Source: Candidatus Lumbricidiphila eiseniae (GTDB lineage Bacteria > Actinomycetota > Actinomycetes > Actinomycetales > Microbacteriaceae). From it: a stretch of DNA of 64,000 nucleotides. This document shows, in pieces, positions 36,926 to 46,065 of this stretch. The position numbers and the translations under genes were made by a program. The stretch is taken from assembly GCA_002529645.1 (NCBI GenBank), contig NAEP01000059.1, forward strand, positions 17,898 to 81,897, read 5' to 3'. Within the stretch, counting starts at the first letter, position 1; each line of letters opens with the position of its first letter. Below the pieces are notes generated by a model. It saw only the letters and a program-made list of their open reading frames with translations. It made no database searches and was not told the origin of the DNA.

Positions 36926-37993
36926 TCAGCGTTCCTTGAAGTAGCGGAAGAGGTGATGCTCGCGAACGAGGGTGAGCGCTAGGGTGGCCCCGAGGAGGGC
37001 GCCGGCGACGGCAGCGGGAGCCACTGCGAAGGACATGACGGTGATACCTGGCGGGGCCGGTGATACCCACAGGTTCACCGTGGTGAATGCAATGGCAAGG
37101 GTGGCGCTGAGTGTTGACCAGACGAGCACCTCAAGGAGTACCCCCAAAAGCTGTGCGACCCGTGGCTGCCGTGCGTGGAGAGCGGCGGCGTATTCGAGCC
37201 GACGTGCGCGGACTGCGAACCAACCGACTGCGATCCCGATGAGTGCCGTGAGTGGGTAGGCGAAACGAGTGATGCGATGTTCAAACAGTGACGTACCTGC
37301 GAACGAGGAACCGTGGTTCATGTTGAGTCGGCCAACCTGCAGGGAGGTGTCGGCAACGGCCTCGGTTGCGGTGTACCGCAGTAGCGTGTCGTTAGTGTCG
37401 GTGGGGGGCCATGCCTGTGCCCAGCACTCGTCAAAGAGGGCTGTAGCTGAAGCAGGGATCAGCACGGCGTATGCGAGACGGCTGTCCCGGCCGTCATCGG
37501 GGTACGGGTAGGTTCCCGCGAGGGTGAGGGAGCCGATATCGGTGGCGAGCTTCGCGCCGGGAGACACCCCCAGTGTCTGAGCAAGCTGTTGAGAAACCCA
37601 CACCCCGGTGCCATCACCGGTGACGTTGAGGACGTTCAAGAACTTGGGTGACACGATGAACGCGGGGATTGATGTCGCGGGCAGTGCGGTGATCTCGAGC
37701 GGATCTGTTTTGGCGAGTGCTCCTGCGGCAGATACCGTGGAGTATCCCGAGATCGACTCGCACGAGGTGCCGTCGACGGCGTGCTCGGTCTGCATAATGC
37801 GTGTTGCGGCACCGGAGCTGATGAACGCGGAGGCCTGTTCGTCGAGGACACGTACCGTTGTGGAGTCGGCGAGTGCGAGGCATCCTGCTGCGGTGCCCAG
37901 TATGCAGGCGAGCGTCGCGGCGCGCGTCGTGCCGGATACGAGGTTTCGTGTGACCTCGGAGAGAACAGCGGACAGTCGCATGTGGGCAGTCAC
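36926..37993 (-). CDS. FtsX/MacB-like ABC exporter permease
   Basis: 355 aa. One N-terminal membrane segment, a large extracytoplasmic domain with two Cys (TSCESISG, DECWAQ), and three C-terminal membrane segments (LTALIGIAVGWFAV; VLVWSTLSATLAIAF; FAVAPAAVAGALLGATLAL). This is the MacB-PCD/FtsX arrangement used for extracytoplasmic substrate release rather than import. Last gene of the cassette; its start overlaps the ATPase stop. Confidence 0.75.
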   Translation of the reverse strand: MTAHMRLSAVLSEVTRNLVSGTTRAATLACILGTAAGCLALADSTTVRVLDEQASAFISSGAATRIMQTEHAVDGTSCESISGYSTVSAAGALAKTDPLEITALPATSIPAFIVSPKFLNVLNVTGDGTGVWVSQQLAQTLGVSPGAKLATDIGSLTLAGTYPYPDDGRDSRLAYAVLIPASATALFDECWAQAWPPTDTNDTLLRYTATEAVADTSLQVGRLNMNHGSSFAGTSLFEHRITRFAYPLTALIGIAVGWFAVRARRLEYAAALHARQPRVAQLLGVLLEVLVWSTLSATLAIAFTTVNLWVSPAPPGITVMSFAVAPAAVAGALLGATLALTLVREHHLFRYFKER

Positions 37994-38652
37994 TGTTCTT
38001 TTCGGGATGGCGGGTAGTCGGTGAGGTCAATGGTGTGGGTGCAGGACGCGCGAGTGCCGCTGTCGTGTGTGGCGATCATCACGATGGAACCCCCGTCGGC
38101 TATTCCACCCAGGGTGGCGTTCACGGTGCGAGCCGTAGCCTGGTCAAGCTGTGCGGTCGGTTCATCGACGAGTAGGAGGTCGGGAGCAGCGCATACCGCG
38201 CGAGCCAGCATGAGTCGTTGGGCTTCGCCACCGGAGAGGGTGTGAAACGGATGCGTAGCGACATCCGCCAGCCCGAATTTTGAGAGAACACGCAGGGCAT
38301 CTGCGTCTGCATCTGTGCGGCGGAGCCCTTGTGCTAATAGCGGAAAGACAGCATGGTCTAGTACGGTGCGGTGCGAGATGCCGTGGGGGTTTTGGAATAC
38401 CCACCCGATGATGGTGATTCCTTCGGTGGCGACACGGCCTTCGAGGGGGCGTTCCCAGCCTGCGAGGATGGAGAGGAGAGTTGATTTTCCGCTTCCGGAT
38501 GGCCCGCAGAGTCCGACGATGTCACCCGGGACGTGGGAAAAGTTGAGCCCCTCGAACAGGGCCGGGGCACTGCGGAATCCGTGGCTGAGGTTTATTGCAG
38601 TGATTCTTCGTTCACTGCTGCCTGCACTCTGTGTGGGTGATGGCCGAGCCAA
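37990..38652 (-). CDS. ABC exporter ATPase (LolD/MacB type)
   Basis: 220 aa. Walker A GPSGSGKST, Q-loop GWVFQNPHG, signature LSGGEAQRLMLARAV, Walker B LLLVDEPTAQLD and H-loop IATHD. Compact form without extra domains, as for MacB-like exporters. The ATG lies 41 nt inside the end of the adaptor gene; no later in-frame start precedes the conserved region. Confidence 0.88.
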   Translation of the reverse strand: MARPSPTQSAGSSERRITAINLSHGFRSAPALFEGLNFSHVPGDIVGLCGPSGSGKSTLLSILAGWERPLEGRVATEGITIIGWVFQNPHGISHRTVLDHAVFPLLAQGLRRTDADADALRVLSKFGLADVATHPFHTLSGGEAQRLMLARAVCAAPDLLLVDEPTAQLDQATARTVNATLGGIADGGSIVMIATHDSGTRASCTHTIDLTDYPPSRKEQ

Positions 38653-39652
38653 GATTCACCTCCGTGGGAACGTGCTCTGGGCGATCGAAGGTTAGCAGTG
38701 TTGCTCCGAGACTGGAGCCGACGATGGTGACGGGAAAGACGTCGGAACCTGATTGCACACATCCGGTGTTGCCGTTCACGTGGAACAGCGTCCCGAGAGG
38801 GACTTTCACCGTTCTGAGCGGGGAAGTGAGCGCAATGCGGGCGGGGAGGGTTTCCCCCGGTGTGATCGCCAGCGCTGCTTGTGCCAGAGTGTTTGACGCG
38901 ATTTTGGCCAGTGTGTCGGCGTCGGTTATATCCATGTGTTCGCTCAGTGGTCCGGTGATGTCGAGGACAGTGAGAGTGCGGGAACCAGCGACCAGGTCAG
39001 CGGGAGCGGAGTCGAGGACAACTCGCTGTAACACGCCCGGCACGGTGGCGAGTGAGCCGCCGGGTGACACAGGGATACCGAGTGCTGCATCGCAGCTACT
39101 GACGGTGAGTTCTACACCGGGCATCCACACCAACTCTGCCAGAGTGATGCCACCATACTCGTGATCAATGCCACGGCTCTTCCAGAGTGCGCTGAGCGCT
39201 TTTGCGGTTGTTCTGCCAAATGTTCCGTCGACGGGAGTGGTGAATCCGAGGCGGACAAGTTCCCGCTGCAGTGCGTTCACATCCGTACCTTTTGTACCCC
39301 AGGTGAGGTCGCGGTAGAGCGGCACGGCGGTACTGAGGGCGAGTATCGGTGACTCGTTGACACGTGCGATGAGGCTGCCGCTGACAATGGTGCCGCCCTT
39401 AGTGCAGTTTGTCGCGGTGACCACCCCGGACGTGTTCAGCAGGAGACGTGTGTCTGCTCCCTTTTCGAGTCGAACCTGAACTTTTCTGCTGTCGTCAAAT
39501 TTTTGTACGACGGTCGGCACACGTGTTACCGCGGGTGCGCTCTCCAGACGTTCCGGTGGACTCATCGGTCGCAAAAAATAACCGGCGGTTGCCGCAGCAG
39601 CGACGAGGAGAAGGGCACTGAGCGCGGCAAGCCCGACCACGCCTCGTTTCAT
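38612..39652 (-). CDS. Periplasmic-adaptor-like protein with peptidoglycan-binding domain
   Basis: 346 aa. One N-terminal membrane segment (VGLAALSALLLVAAAATAGYFL), an HlyD/biotinyl-lipoyl-like strand region (NTSGVVTATNCTKGGTIVSGSLIARVNESPILAL), then a peptidoglycan-binding_1 unit (WGTKGTDVNALQRELVRLGFTTPVDGTFGRTTAKAL) and a beta-barrel C-terminus with several Cys. Such proteins link Gram-positive MacB-type exporters to the wall. Its start overlaps the lipoprotein stop. Confidence 0.78.
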   Translation of the reverse strand: MKRGVVGLAALSALLLVAAAATAGYFLRPMSPPERLESAPAVTRVPTVVQKFDDSRKVQVRLEKGADTRLLLNTSGVVTATNCTKGGTIVSGSLIARVNESPILALSTAVPLYRDLTWGTKGTDVNALQRELVRLGFTTPVDGTFGRTTAKALSALWKSRGIDHEYGGITLAELVWMPGVELTVSSCDAALGIPVSPGGSLATVPGVLQRVVLDSAPADLVAGSRTLTVLDITGPLSEHMDITDADTLAKIASNTLAQAALAITPGETLPARIALTSPLRTVKVPLGTLFHVNGNTGCVQSGSDVFPVTIVGSSLGATLLTFDRPEHVPTEVNLGSAITHTECRQQ

Positions 39653-40290
39653 GGGTTTTTGAGGGTGATGCTGTAGCCCCCGCCTGCGAAGCAGGCCTGG
39701 GCGCCGGGTGATGTGGCGTCGTAGGGGGCCTTGGTAAATCCGGCCTTAAAGTCTGACTTAAAGTGTGCGACCGTGTAGCTCGCGTCAACGAGACCCGCTT
39801 TATTGAGGCACTGCACGACGGCCTGATCCTGGTTAGTCAGAAGGTTGGGGTTCCCCTGCTGAACTGTGTATAGTGACTCAATGGGGGCAAGTTCATCGGA
39901 ACAATTTTTTGAGGCTTCCATGTACTTTTCGCTATCGTCGGCTTTTAGGTTTGGAGGGGTAGCCTTGTAGAGGCCGTTTGGCAGTTTTTCGTAGCTTTCT
40001 ACGTACCCTGCATCCTTCAGGCATACGCGAAAAAGACGGTAAGCTTCTTCGTAATCTACTTGTGTGATTCGACCGGTATTAATCGCGCGTTTTAGCACAT
40101 CAGCAACGAATGGATTTTTTGCGCTCTCTTCATCACTTAGTTCCTGTTGGAATAACTCGGTCAGACTTCCCGCTAACTTCTCATTATTCCCTGCTCCGCT
40201 CTCATATTTGCTTGGCTTTGTCTGCGTGCACCCGACCAGCAGTGCGACGCTGAGTAAAGCCGCAGCGACTTTCAATGCTGTTCTGTTCAT
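39649..40290 (-). CDS. Exported lipoprotein with four cysteines, function unknown
   Basis: 213 aa from ATG 40290 (AAGGAAA upstream on this strand). Signal peptide with lipobox LLVGC (lipid-anchored Cys21). The mature part is hydrophilic and contains evenly spread Cys (FRVCLKDAGY, SKNCSDELA, VVQCLNKAGL, QACFAGGG), suggesting disulfides. First gene of the four-gene export cassette with overlapping starts, so probably a sensor or substrate-handling part of the exporter. No family was recognised. Confidence 0.7.
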   Translation of the reverse strand: MNRTALKVAAALLSVALLVGCTQTKPSKYESGAGNNEKLAGSLTELFQQELSDEESAKNPFVADVLKRAINTGRITQVDYEEAYRLFRVCLKDAGYVESYEKLPNGLYKATPPNLKADDSEKYMEASKNCSDELAPIESLYTVQQGNPNLLTNQDQAVVQCLNKAGLVDASYTVAHFKSDFKAGFTKAPYDATSPGAQACFAGGGYSITLKNP

Positions 40291-40915
40291 ACTGCGTTTC
40301 CTTCGAGTAGTGCAGGCACTCCGACGGTGCCACGGTAGTCGGCAGCCGAGACCTGCTCCGACAAAGAGCGGTGGTTTCTGGGGGTGCCCTGCCAGGAACG
40401 GCAAGGCACCCCCAGATGGAAGGTGATGCTTTTCACAGCGCCACTACTTCCCTGTCGGGGTCACCCTCGGAAGCTGAACTGGGCTCTTCCGTCTGCCAGC
40501 CCGCAGCGTGCCCACGCGTTCGTCGTTCCCACTATCCATCCCGACCGGGCACTGGCGCAGCCATGCTGTTTGTTTTCTTCACGTTTTCAAGCCTTTCTAC
40601 TTGTCGTGATTTTTCTATGTGTAACTTTTCCGCTGCGAGCGGACCACATCCTCAACCAAACACCAGCGTGTCGTGCTTCAGAATGTAACCCGAGCCAGAC
40701 CAGCCACCCCACATCTCATAGCGTTTACAGGCGAGGTCACATCATTCAACGTGTTAGTTACCAGCATCACCGTGGGGTGGTTGCGTGTGATGGGGGGCAT
40801 TTTCGCCCTGAACGGCGCCGAGGGACTGATCAATCGCGGGGACAGCTGGGGGTTCGCATCGCTCGCGTGACCGTGGTCGGTGCCGAGTGTCAGTGGCCTG
40901 AGATAGCCTCTCACT
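40291..40915. other. Intergenic region with a strong hairpin
   Basis: 625 bp between the divergent cassette promoter and hisA. The stem TCTGGGGGTGCC (40377-40388) pairs perfectly with GGCACCCCCAGA (40405-40416) around a 16-nt loop that itself can pair CTGCC with GGCA. Otherwise no gene with a ribosome-binding site; open frames near 40384-40870 have no recognisable product. Confidence 0.5.
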
Positions 40916-41650
40916 GTGACTTTACCTCTTGTTCTGCTACCCGCGGTTGATGTTGCTAATGGGAAGGCGGTGCGCCTTACCCAGGGTGAAGCGGGCACCG
41001 AAACGAGCTACGGCGATCCCGTTGACGCAGCGCTCGACTGGGCACACCAGGGTGCCGAGTGGATTCACCTCGTCGATCTAGACGCCGCGTTTGGTCGCGG
41101 CTCGAACGCGGAACTGCTGCAGCGGGTCATCCGGTCGCTGCCGCCAGAAGTGAATGTTGAACTATCGGGTGGCATTCGTGACGATGCATCCCTCGCTCAT
41201 GCGCTGAGTATCGGTGCCCGCCGCGTGAACCTGGGGACAGCGGCGCTGGAAAACCCGGAATGGGCTGACTCCGCAATTGGTCGACACGGCGACGCGATTG
41301 CGGTCGGTCTTGATGTGCGTGGCACGACTCTCGCGGCCCGAGGGTGGACGCAGGAGGGAGGTAATTTGTGGCAGGTGTTGGAGCGGCTCGAATCAGCGGG
41401 AGCCACCCGATATGTCGTCACCGACGTGAAAAAAGACGGCACCCTGCAGGGGCCAAACCTTGAGTTATTGCGTGAGGTGATGACACACACTGAGCGCCCG
41501 GTCATTGCCTCAGGTGGGGTGTCGAGTCTTGCCGACCTCATCGCACTACGGGAGCTTGTGCCCGACGGGCTTGAGGGTGCAATCGTAGGCAGGGCGCTGT
41601 ACGCGGGCGCATTTACGCTCGTCGAGGCGCTCAATGTCGCCGGGCGCTGA
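40916..41650 (+). CDS. hisA: Bifunctional HisA/TrpF isomerase (PriA type)
   Basis: 244 aa, GTG start. TIM barrel with catalytic Asp in [18 protein letters not shown] and the second in [15 protein letters not shown]. The loop [18 protein letters not shown] carries the Arg and Trp that let PriA enzymes also isomerise phosphoribosylanthranilate, as needed in Actinobacteria that lack trpF. No trpF is seen in this window. The downstream gene starts 17 nt before its stop. Confidence 0.93.
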   Translation: MTLPLVLLPAVDVANGKAVRLTQGEAGTETSYGDPVDAALDWAHQGAEWIHLVDLDAAFGRGSNAELLQRVIRSLPPEVNVELSGGIRDDASLAHALSIGARRVNLGTAALENPEWADSAIGRHGDAIAVGLDVRGTTLAARGWTQEGGNLWQVLERLESAGATRYVVTDVKKDGTLQGPNLELLREVMTHTERPVIASGGVSSLADLIALRELVPDGLEGAIVGRALYAGAFTLVEALNVAGR

Positions 41651-42599
41651 GACCCGCGGGCTAGGAGCCGACGGAACGGGTGCTAACGCCCATGAGCCAG
41701 AAATCGATAGAGCGGGTGTCGATGCACACCGACCTATCGTGCAGCGTTCTCTGGCAGATATGTCAGGTGTGACAGCCACGGACTCGGCGGGCACCCCGTG
41801 GGCGGGGCGCCGGTTTCTGTCCAACCCCCACACGAACGATGATGGCCGGATGCCCGAACCACTGCGCGCCGTGCTTGCACAGTTTCATCGTGGCGAAGTA
41901 GACCAAGACGAGGTAGTCCGAGAGTTCGCCCGGTCGCGACTGCTTGTGCCACTACTCACCGAACTCGGCGATGGTGGCGCGGTGGTCGGAGCACACGGGC
42001 TCGCCATCGACAAGTCACAAGAACTGTCGATTGTGACCGTCACCGGACCGGAGGGTCGACGAGCGCTGCCAACATTTTCTTCCGTTGAGTCGATGGCCCG
42101 ATGGAATCGGAACGCTCGCCCGGTGCCCAGCGACGGGGTGCGGGTGGCGCTCGCGGCGGCATCCGACGGCACCGAACTGGTCGTACTTGATCCGAGATCC
42201 GACACAGAATTCGTCGTGCGTCGCCCTGCACTGTGGGCCATCGGACAATCACGAGAGTGGCAGGTACCGTGGCGGTCGGAGCTGGTGCGGTCAGCATTCG
42301 AACGGTCGATCGAACGTGAACTTGCCGTGCTCGCCGTGTCGTTGATGCCGGGCGATCCACAGGCGAGACTGCAGGCCCCCGAGTTAATTGCGCGGTTGCA
42401 GTTGATCGCAGGGCTGACGCGAGGGGAACTCGACGCGGTAACGGAGCGTCTTGCACGTCGCTGGGCCACTGACGACGCAATCGCAGAGGGCGTGGATTCG
42501 CTCGCGGTTCAATTGGTCACAGCCGGGTTGGACGATTCAGAATCGGGCAGTGCGGAGTGGGATGGCTCAGAATTTTGGGGTGAAGGACTCGTACAGTGA
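41634..42599 (+). CDS. SseB-family protein
   Basis: 321 aa. The central region ([39 protein letters not shown] and [18 protein letters not shown]) is the SseB N-terminal domain, usually found right after hisA in Actinobacteria; its molecular role is unsettled. The first 60 residues are a non-conserved extension containing the approximate repeat GANAHEP/GVDAHRP. It overlaps hisA by 17 nt and its stop overlaps the next GTG. Confidence 0.85.
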   Translation: MSPGAETRGLGADGTGANAHEPEIDRAGVDAHRPIVQRSLADMSGVTATDSAGTPWAGRRFLSNPHTNDDGRMPEPLRAVLAQFHRGEVDQDEVVREFARSRLLVPLLTELGDGGAVVGAHGLAIDKSQELSIVTVTGPEGRRALPTFSSVESMARWNRNARPVPSDGVRVALAAASDGTELVVLDPRSDTEFVVRRPALWAIGQSREWQVPWRSELVRSAFERSIERELAVLAVSLMPGDPQARLQAPELIARLQLIAGLTRGELDAVTERLARRWATDDAIAEGVDSLAVQLVTAGLDDSESGSAEWDGSEFWGEGLVQ

Positions 42600-44164
42600 G
42601 CCCCTCACAATCAGAACTTCGGACCACCGGGCACGATGCACCCTCCGGTCTCGAGCCCTTATTGATGCACGCGACTGACAGCGCAGCGCAGCGCACCAGG
42701 CCGATCGGCAAGTTTTCCGGGCGTGCCGGTGTGAGGTGGGGCCCCGAACCCATCGATACGCGCCGTCCACTGGTCGTTCGCTTCCGCGGGCGTGAGTACC
42801 GTTGGTGGATCGCGGTGCTCTCTCTCTACGCGGCATCCCGATTGCTGAGCACGACGTTCATGCTCACTCTGTATCTTGTCGCAACCGCCGCCCACTGGCC
42901 GTTCGCGAGCCAACGGGAAAACCCCACCTTTTTCACCTTTTCCGGGTCGTGGGATTCTTCGTTCTACCGCCGCATCGCAGAGACCGGCTACCCGACAATT
43001 CTCCCCACCGACCCCACCGGAAGTATCCTCCCCAATCCCTGGGCATTCTTGCCAGTATTCCCCTGGATCGTGCGAGTCATCACGGTTGCCACGGGTCTTG
43101 AGTTTTACCCGGCCGGAGTGTTTGTCGCAACACTCGCCGGTGCGGGCGCCGCGCTCACACTCTTCCGGTTGGTAGCTGCGCGAGCGAGCACACACGGAGC
43201 GATCTGGGCAACTGCGTTCTTCTGTTTCAGCCCGGTCGCATTCATTCTGCAAACGGCATACGCCGAGAGTCTATTCTTTCTGTTTGTATTCGCGGCCCTG
43301 TGGGGGATGATTGCACGGCGCTACTGGCTGGTTCTCCCGATTGGTGTCCTCGCTGCATTCACCCGTCCCGGCGCACTTGCGATCCCATTGGCGCTCGCGA
43401 TCATCGGGGTGGTTCGGCTGCGGCAGTCACGGCGGATGGCTCGACCGAGACATCCTGCCGGGATGACCCGGGTAGCGATGTGCGAACACTCCGACCCCAC
43501 TGGGCAGTCGTGTTCGCCTGGTTCTGTTGGGCAGTCGTGCCTACTCGGTCCCGCCGGACAATCGTGTTCGCCTGACTCTGTTGGGCAGTCGTGTTCGCCT
43601 GACTCTGTTGGGCAGTCGCGTTCACTCGACTCTGGAAGTCGGTCACACCTGCCCGACCGGTTGCCGGTGCGCGATATCGTCGCGATCACCACAACCGGGC
43701 TTGTGACGGCCGTGGCCGGCCTGGGGTGGCCGGTGATTGCGGCGGCAGTGACGGGGGTGCCCGACGCCTACCTGCGCACCGAGCTTTCCTGGTGGACCGG
43801 TTTTGTCGGTCACGTGTCATTTGTGCCGCTCACTCCGTGGTTCATTTTTGCGAACACCTACCTCGGCATTGGAGGTATCCTGCTGGTCGCATCGGTTCTT
43901 GCTGGCCTCTGCTGGCTGCTGACCCGCCGATCAGTGCGGGTATTGGGGGTGGAAATTGTCGGTTTCTCGTCGGCGTATCTGCTCTACCTCATCGCGGTTT
44001 TCCTCCCCCAGCAGAGCACATTTCGGCTGCTTATGCCGCTCGCCCCGCTCGGCGCGGCACGCGGTCTCACCGAGTACCGTGCACCACGGCGAGCCCTGCT
44101 GTTCGGCGGAATGGCGCTGCAACCGGTTGCGCTGGTACTGCTGTGGTTTGTCGGCTACCCGTGA
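42596..44164 (+). CDS. PIG-V/GPI-mannosyltransferase-2-like membrane glycosyltransferase
   Basis: 522 aa, GTG start overlapping the SseB-like stop. GT-C fold: about ten hydrophobic segments and a first extracytoplasmic loop with FTFSGSWDSSFYRRIAETGY (acidic catalytic motif WDxxxY), followed by NPWAFLPVFPWIVRVI and TAYAESLFFLFVFAALWG, typical of bacterial PIG-V-like mannosyltransferases. A loop at residues about 302-347 contains five 9-residue units GQSCSPDSV encoded by a 27-bp tandem repeat. The donor is expected to be polyprenyl-phosphate-mannose and the acceptor is unknown. Confidence 0.8.
   Translation: MSPSQSELRTTGHDAPSGLEPLLMHATDSAAQRTRPIGKFSGRAGVRWGPEPIDTRRPLVVRFRGREYRWWIAVLSLYAASRLLSTTFMLTLYLVATAAHWPFASQRENPTFFTFSGSWDSSFYRRIAETGYPTILPTDPTGSILPNPWAFLPVFPWIVRVITVATGLEFYPAGVFVATLAGAGAALTLFRLVAARASTHGAIWATAFFCFSPVAFILQTAYAESLFFLFVFAALWGMIARRYWLVLPIGVLAAFTRPGALAIPLALAIIGVVRLRQSRRMARPRHPAGMTRVAMCEHSDPTGQSCSPGSVGQSCLLGPAGQSCSPDSVGQSCSPDSVGQSRSLDSGSRSHLPDRLPVRDIVAITTTGLVTAVAGLGWPVIAAAVTGVPDAYLRTELSWWTGFVGHVSFVPLTPWFIFANTYLGIGGILLVASVLAGLCWLLTRRSVRVLGVEIVGFSSAYLLYLIAVFLPQQSTFRLLMPLAPLGAARGLTEYRAPRRALLFGGMALQPVALVLLWFVGYP
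43501..43635. repeat. Five tandem 27-bp units in the mannosyltransferase gene
   Basis: Units at 43501, 43528, 43555, 43582 and 43609 share TGGGCAGTCGTGTTCGCCTG with substitutions increasing at both ends. The frame is kept and the loop lengthened by 45 residues. Confidence 0.9.
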
Positions 44165-44224
44165 GGTCGCCCTCCATGTGTGCTCTGCCAATTGGGATGC
44201 CCCGCCAGCAGAACATTGGCCGGG

Positions 44225-44890
44225 TCACACTCGGCTGTTGTAGCAAAAAATCTTGATATCGGCATTCGGGGCGAGCTCAATCTCGGTCAACCCACAGTTA
44301 TCGACGTACGGGAGGAGCCTCCGGTATCGATCAGCATCGAGTCCAAGCCAGTGGATCAACAGCAGCCGGATAAGCGTTGAGTGGGTGACCACGAACACCC
44401 GACCGTTCGGATACTTCGACATCAGCTCCTCCAGCACCGGTGTTGCCCGAGCAACGGCCTCCTTCCCCGACTCCCCACCGGGCAAAGGTACGGTCGCGGG
44501 GTGGGACATGAAGGCGTGGAATTCGGCGGGGAATGCGATCTCCATCTCGGCTCGAGTCATCCCCTCGCCCGTGCCGAACGCGACCTCGCACAATCGTGCG
44601 TCGGTAGCAAGGGGGAGCTTCCGATGCCGCCAACGTCATTGCCGGGATGCAGGACGTGCGTCGGTAGCAAGGGGGAGCTTCACTGCCTTCGCGACGGGTG
44701 CAGCGGTATGGATGGCCCGCATCTGCGTTGATGAATACACGGCATCAAGCTGCAGATTTTGTGCACGCATGACCAGGTGCTCGGTTTGTGTGTTTCCGTG
44801 GTCAGTGAGCGGAATATCGCTCCGGCCGGCGTAGCGATTTTCGGCCTGCCACACCGTTTCCGCGTGGCGGACAAGAAAAAACCTGGTCAT
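44225..44890 (-). pseudogene. Histidine-phosphatase (phosphoglycerate mutase-like) gene interrupted by a 60-bp insertion
   Basis: Reading from ATG 44890: MTRFFLVRHAETVWQAENRYAGRSDIPL... carries the RHG-type catalytic motif (RHAE). It proceeds to KLPLATDAR, then enters PASRQ and a TGA at 44636-44638. The remainder resumes in the same frame as LCEVAFGTGEGMTRAEM... with the second catalytic His in FVVTHSTLIRLL. Removing the 60 nt between repeat copies (27-nt duplicate plus 33 nt) restores an unbroken protein of about 201 aa of normal family length. Unless the C-terminal piece restarts at an internal codon, the gene is inactive. Substrate unknown. Confidence 0.85.
44595..44681. repeat. Spaced direct repeat, 27 + 33 + 27 nt, identical copies
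   Basis: A perfect 27-nt duplication (44595-44621 and 44655-44681; core CGTGCGTCGGTAGCAAGG) flanks exactly 33 nt of sequence unrelated to either side. Because the host gene is a conserved phosphatase, the pre-insertion state can be inferred: one copy of the 27-mer and no spacer. This is the clearest case of insertion with target duplication in the window. Confidence 0.95.
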
Positions 44891-45064
44891 TGCGATATCC
44901 GTTCGTGGCGGTCGTGTTTTTTCGGGAGAGAGGGGAAGGAAGCTGAGCCAGTGCAACCATCCCGCACACTCTGTTAGACCTCCGACATTCACCTGGACGT
45001 AACCGGATCGATAACTCCCGTTGGTGTGACATTCCTAGTGTCAAGCGCGGAGTGAGACGCCCGC

Positions 45065-45109
45065 CCTGGGCGCCCACGATGAAGCCTATCCTGGGCGCCC
45101 ACGACGAAA
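45065..45109. repeat. 25-bp near-tandem repeat before phnD
   Basis: CCTGGGCGCCCACGA occurs at 45065 and 45090, with GAA two bases later in both. The second copy ends just before the phnD ribosome-binding site. The rest of the 44891-45117 gap shows no gene. Confidence 0.75.
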
Positions 45110-45117
45110 GGTTCTGC

Positions 45118-46047
45118 ATGAAACTCCCCTCTCATGGATTGATCACGGGCGTGGTTGCTGTCCTTACAGTGATCGCGCTGACAGGCTGCTCCGGAACTCC
45201 CAACTCGACCGGGTCACCGGCAACATCGACCGGTAGGTTTGCTGTGGACTCACACACTCTCGTGTTTGGGGTCGTGCCTGACTCGGCTGCCACACAGACC
45301 AACTATCAGCCGCTGATGGACTACCTAGCGAAGGTGACTGGCAAAAAGGTTACCTACCAGCAGTCCACCGACTATGCCGCGCTCATCGAAGCGGCCGTTG
45401 CAGGAAAAATTGATGTCGCCTCGTTCTCGGGTTTCACGTACGTGACAGCGAAAAAGAATGGCGCGGCCATCACTCCTATCTCATCCATCATCACAAAGCA
45501 GGGGCAGGAGCCTGGCTATTATTCGGAGGCGATTGTTCCCGCGAACAGTACGATTACCGATATCAGCGGATTCAAAAATAAGAAGGTCTGCTTTGTGTCA
45601 CCCACGTCGACCTCGGGTTACCTGTTTCCCTCCTACAGTCTTCTCAACGCCGGGATTGACCCGGCCCAAGAGGTGACGCCGGTTTTTGCCGGTAAACACG
45701 ACGTGAGCGTCGCAAAGGTTGCCGCGGGAGGCGAGTGTGACGCAGGCTTTGCCGAAGACAGCGAAGCCGATCCAGCAGCAGCCGCGGGCAAGATTCGTAT
45801 CATCGCGAAGACAATGGTTCCCGGCGCACCGATCACGATCTCTGACACCCTGCCGCAGGCCACCAAAGACAGTGTCATCAAGGCTCTTAGCACCGTGACG
45901 ATTGACCAGATCATCGCCGCCGGTATCACCTCTGCAAACACGGATGGTTTCAAGAGCGTGTTCCACGCAACATCTCCGGTAACTGACAACTATTACGACA
46001 CCGTCCGTGATATTTGCAAGAAGACGAATGCGAAGCAGTGCCAGTAA
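45118..46047 (+). CDS. phnD: Phosphonate ABC transporter substrate-binding lipoprotein
   Basis: 309 aa from ATG 45118. Signal peptide with lipobox ALTGC. PhnD-family (PF12974) features: LVFGVVPDSAATQTNYQPLMDYLAKVTGKKVTYQQSTDYAALIEAAVAGKIDVASFSGFTYV, then KNKKVCFVSPTSTSGYLFPSYSLL. It binds phosphonates such as 2-aminoethylphosphonate outside the membrane. First gene of a five-gene run 45118-51330. A longer reading from 45052 would include the repeat and is not supported. Confidence 0.92.
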   Translation: MKLPSHGLITGVVAVLTVIALTGCSGTPNSTGSPATSTGRFAVDSHTLVFGVVPDSAATQTNYQPLMDYLAKVTGKKVTYQQSTDYAALIEAAVAGKIDVASFSGFTYVTAKKNGAAITPISSIITKQGQEPGYYSEAIVPANSTITDISGFKNKKVCFVSPTSTSGYLFPSYSLLNAGIDPAQEVTPVFAGKHDVSVAKVAAGGECDAGFAEDSEADPAAAAGKIRIIAKTMVPGAPITISDTLPQATKDSVIKALSTVTIDQIIAAGITSANTDGFKSVFHATSPVTDNYYDTVRDICKKTNAKQCQ

Positions 46048-46065
46048 AAGAATGTGAGGAACTCG

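Noticed and set aside
40384..40950. 188-aa open frame in the cassette-hisA gap
   Set aside because: No ribosome-binding site, runs into hisA in another frame, and its composition looks like random GC-rich translation.
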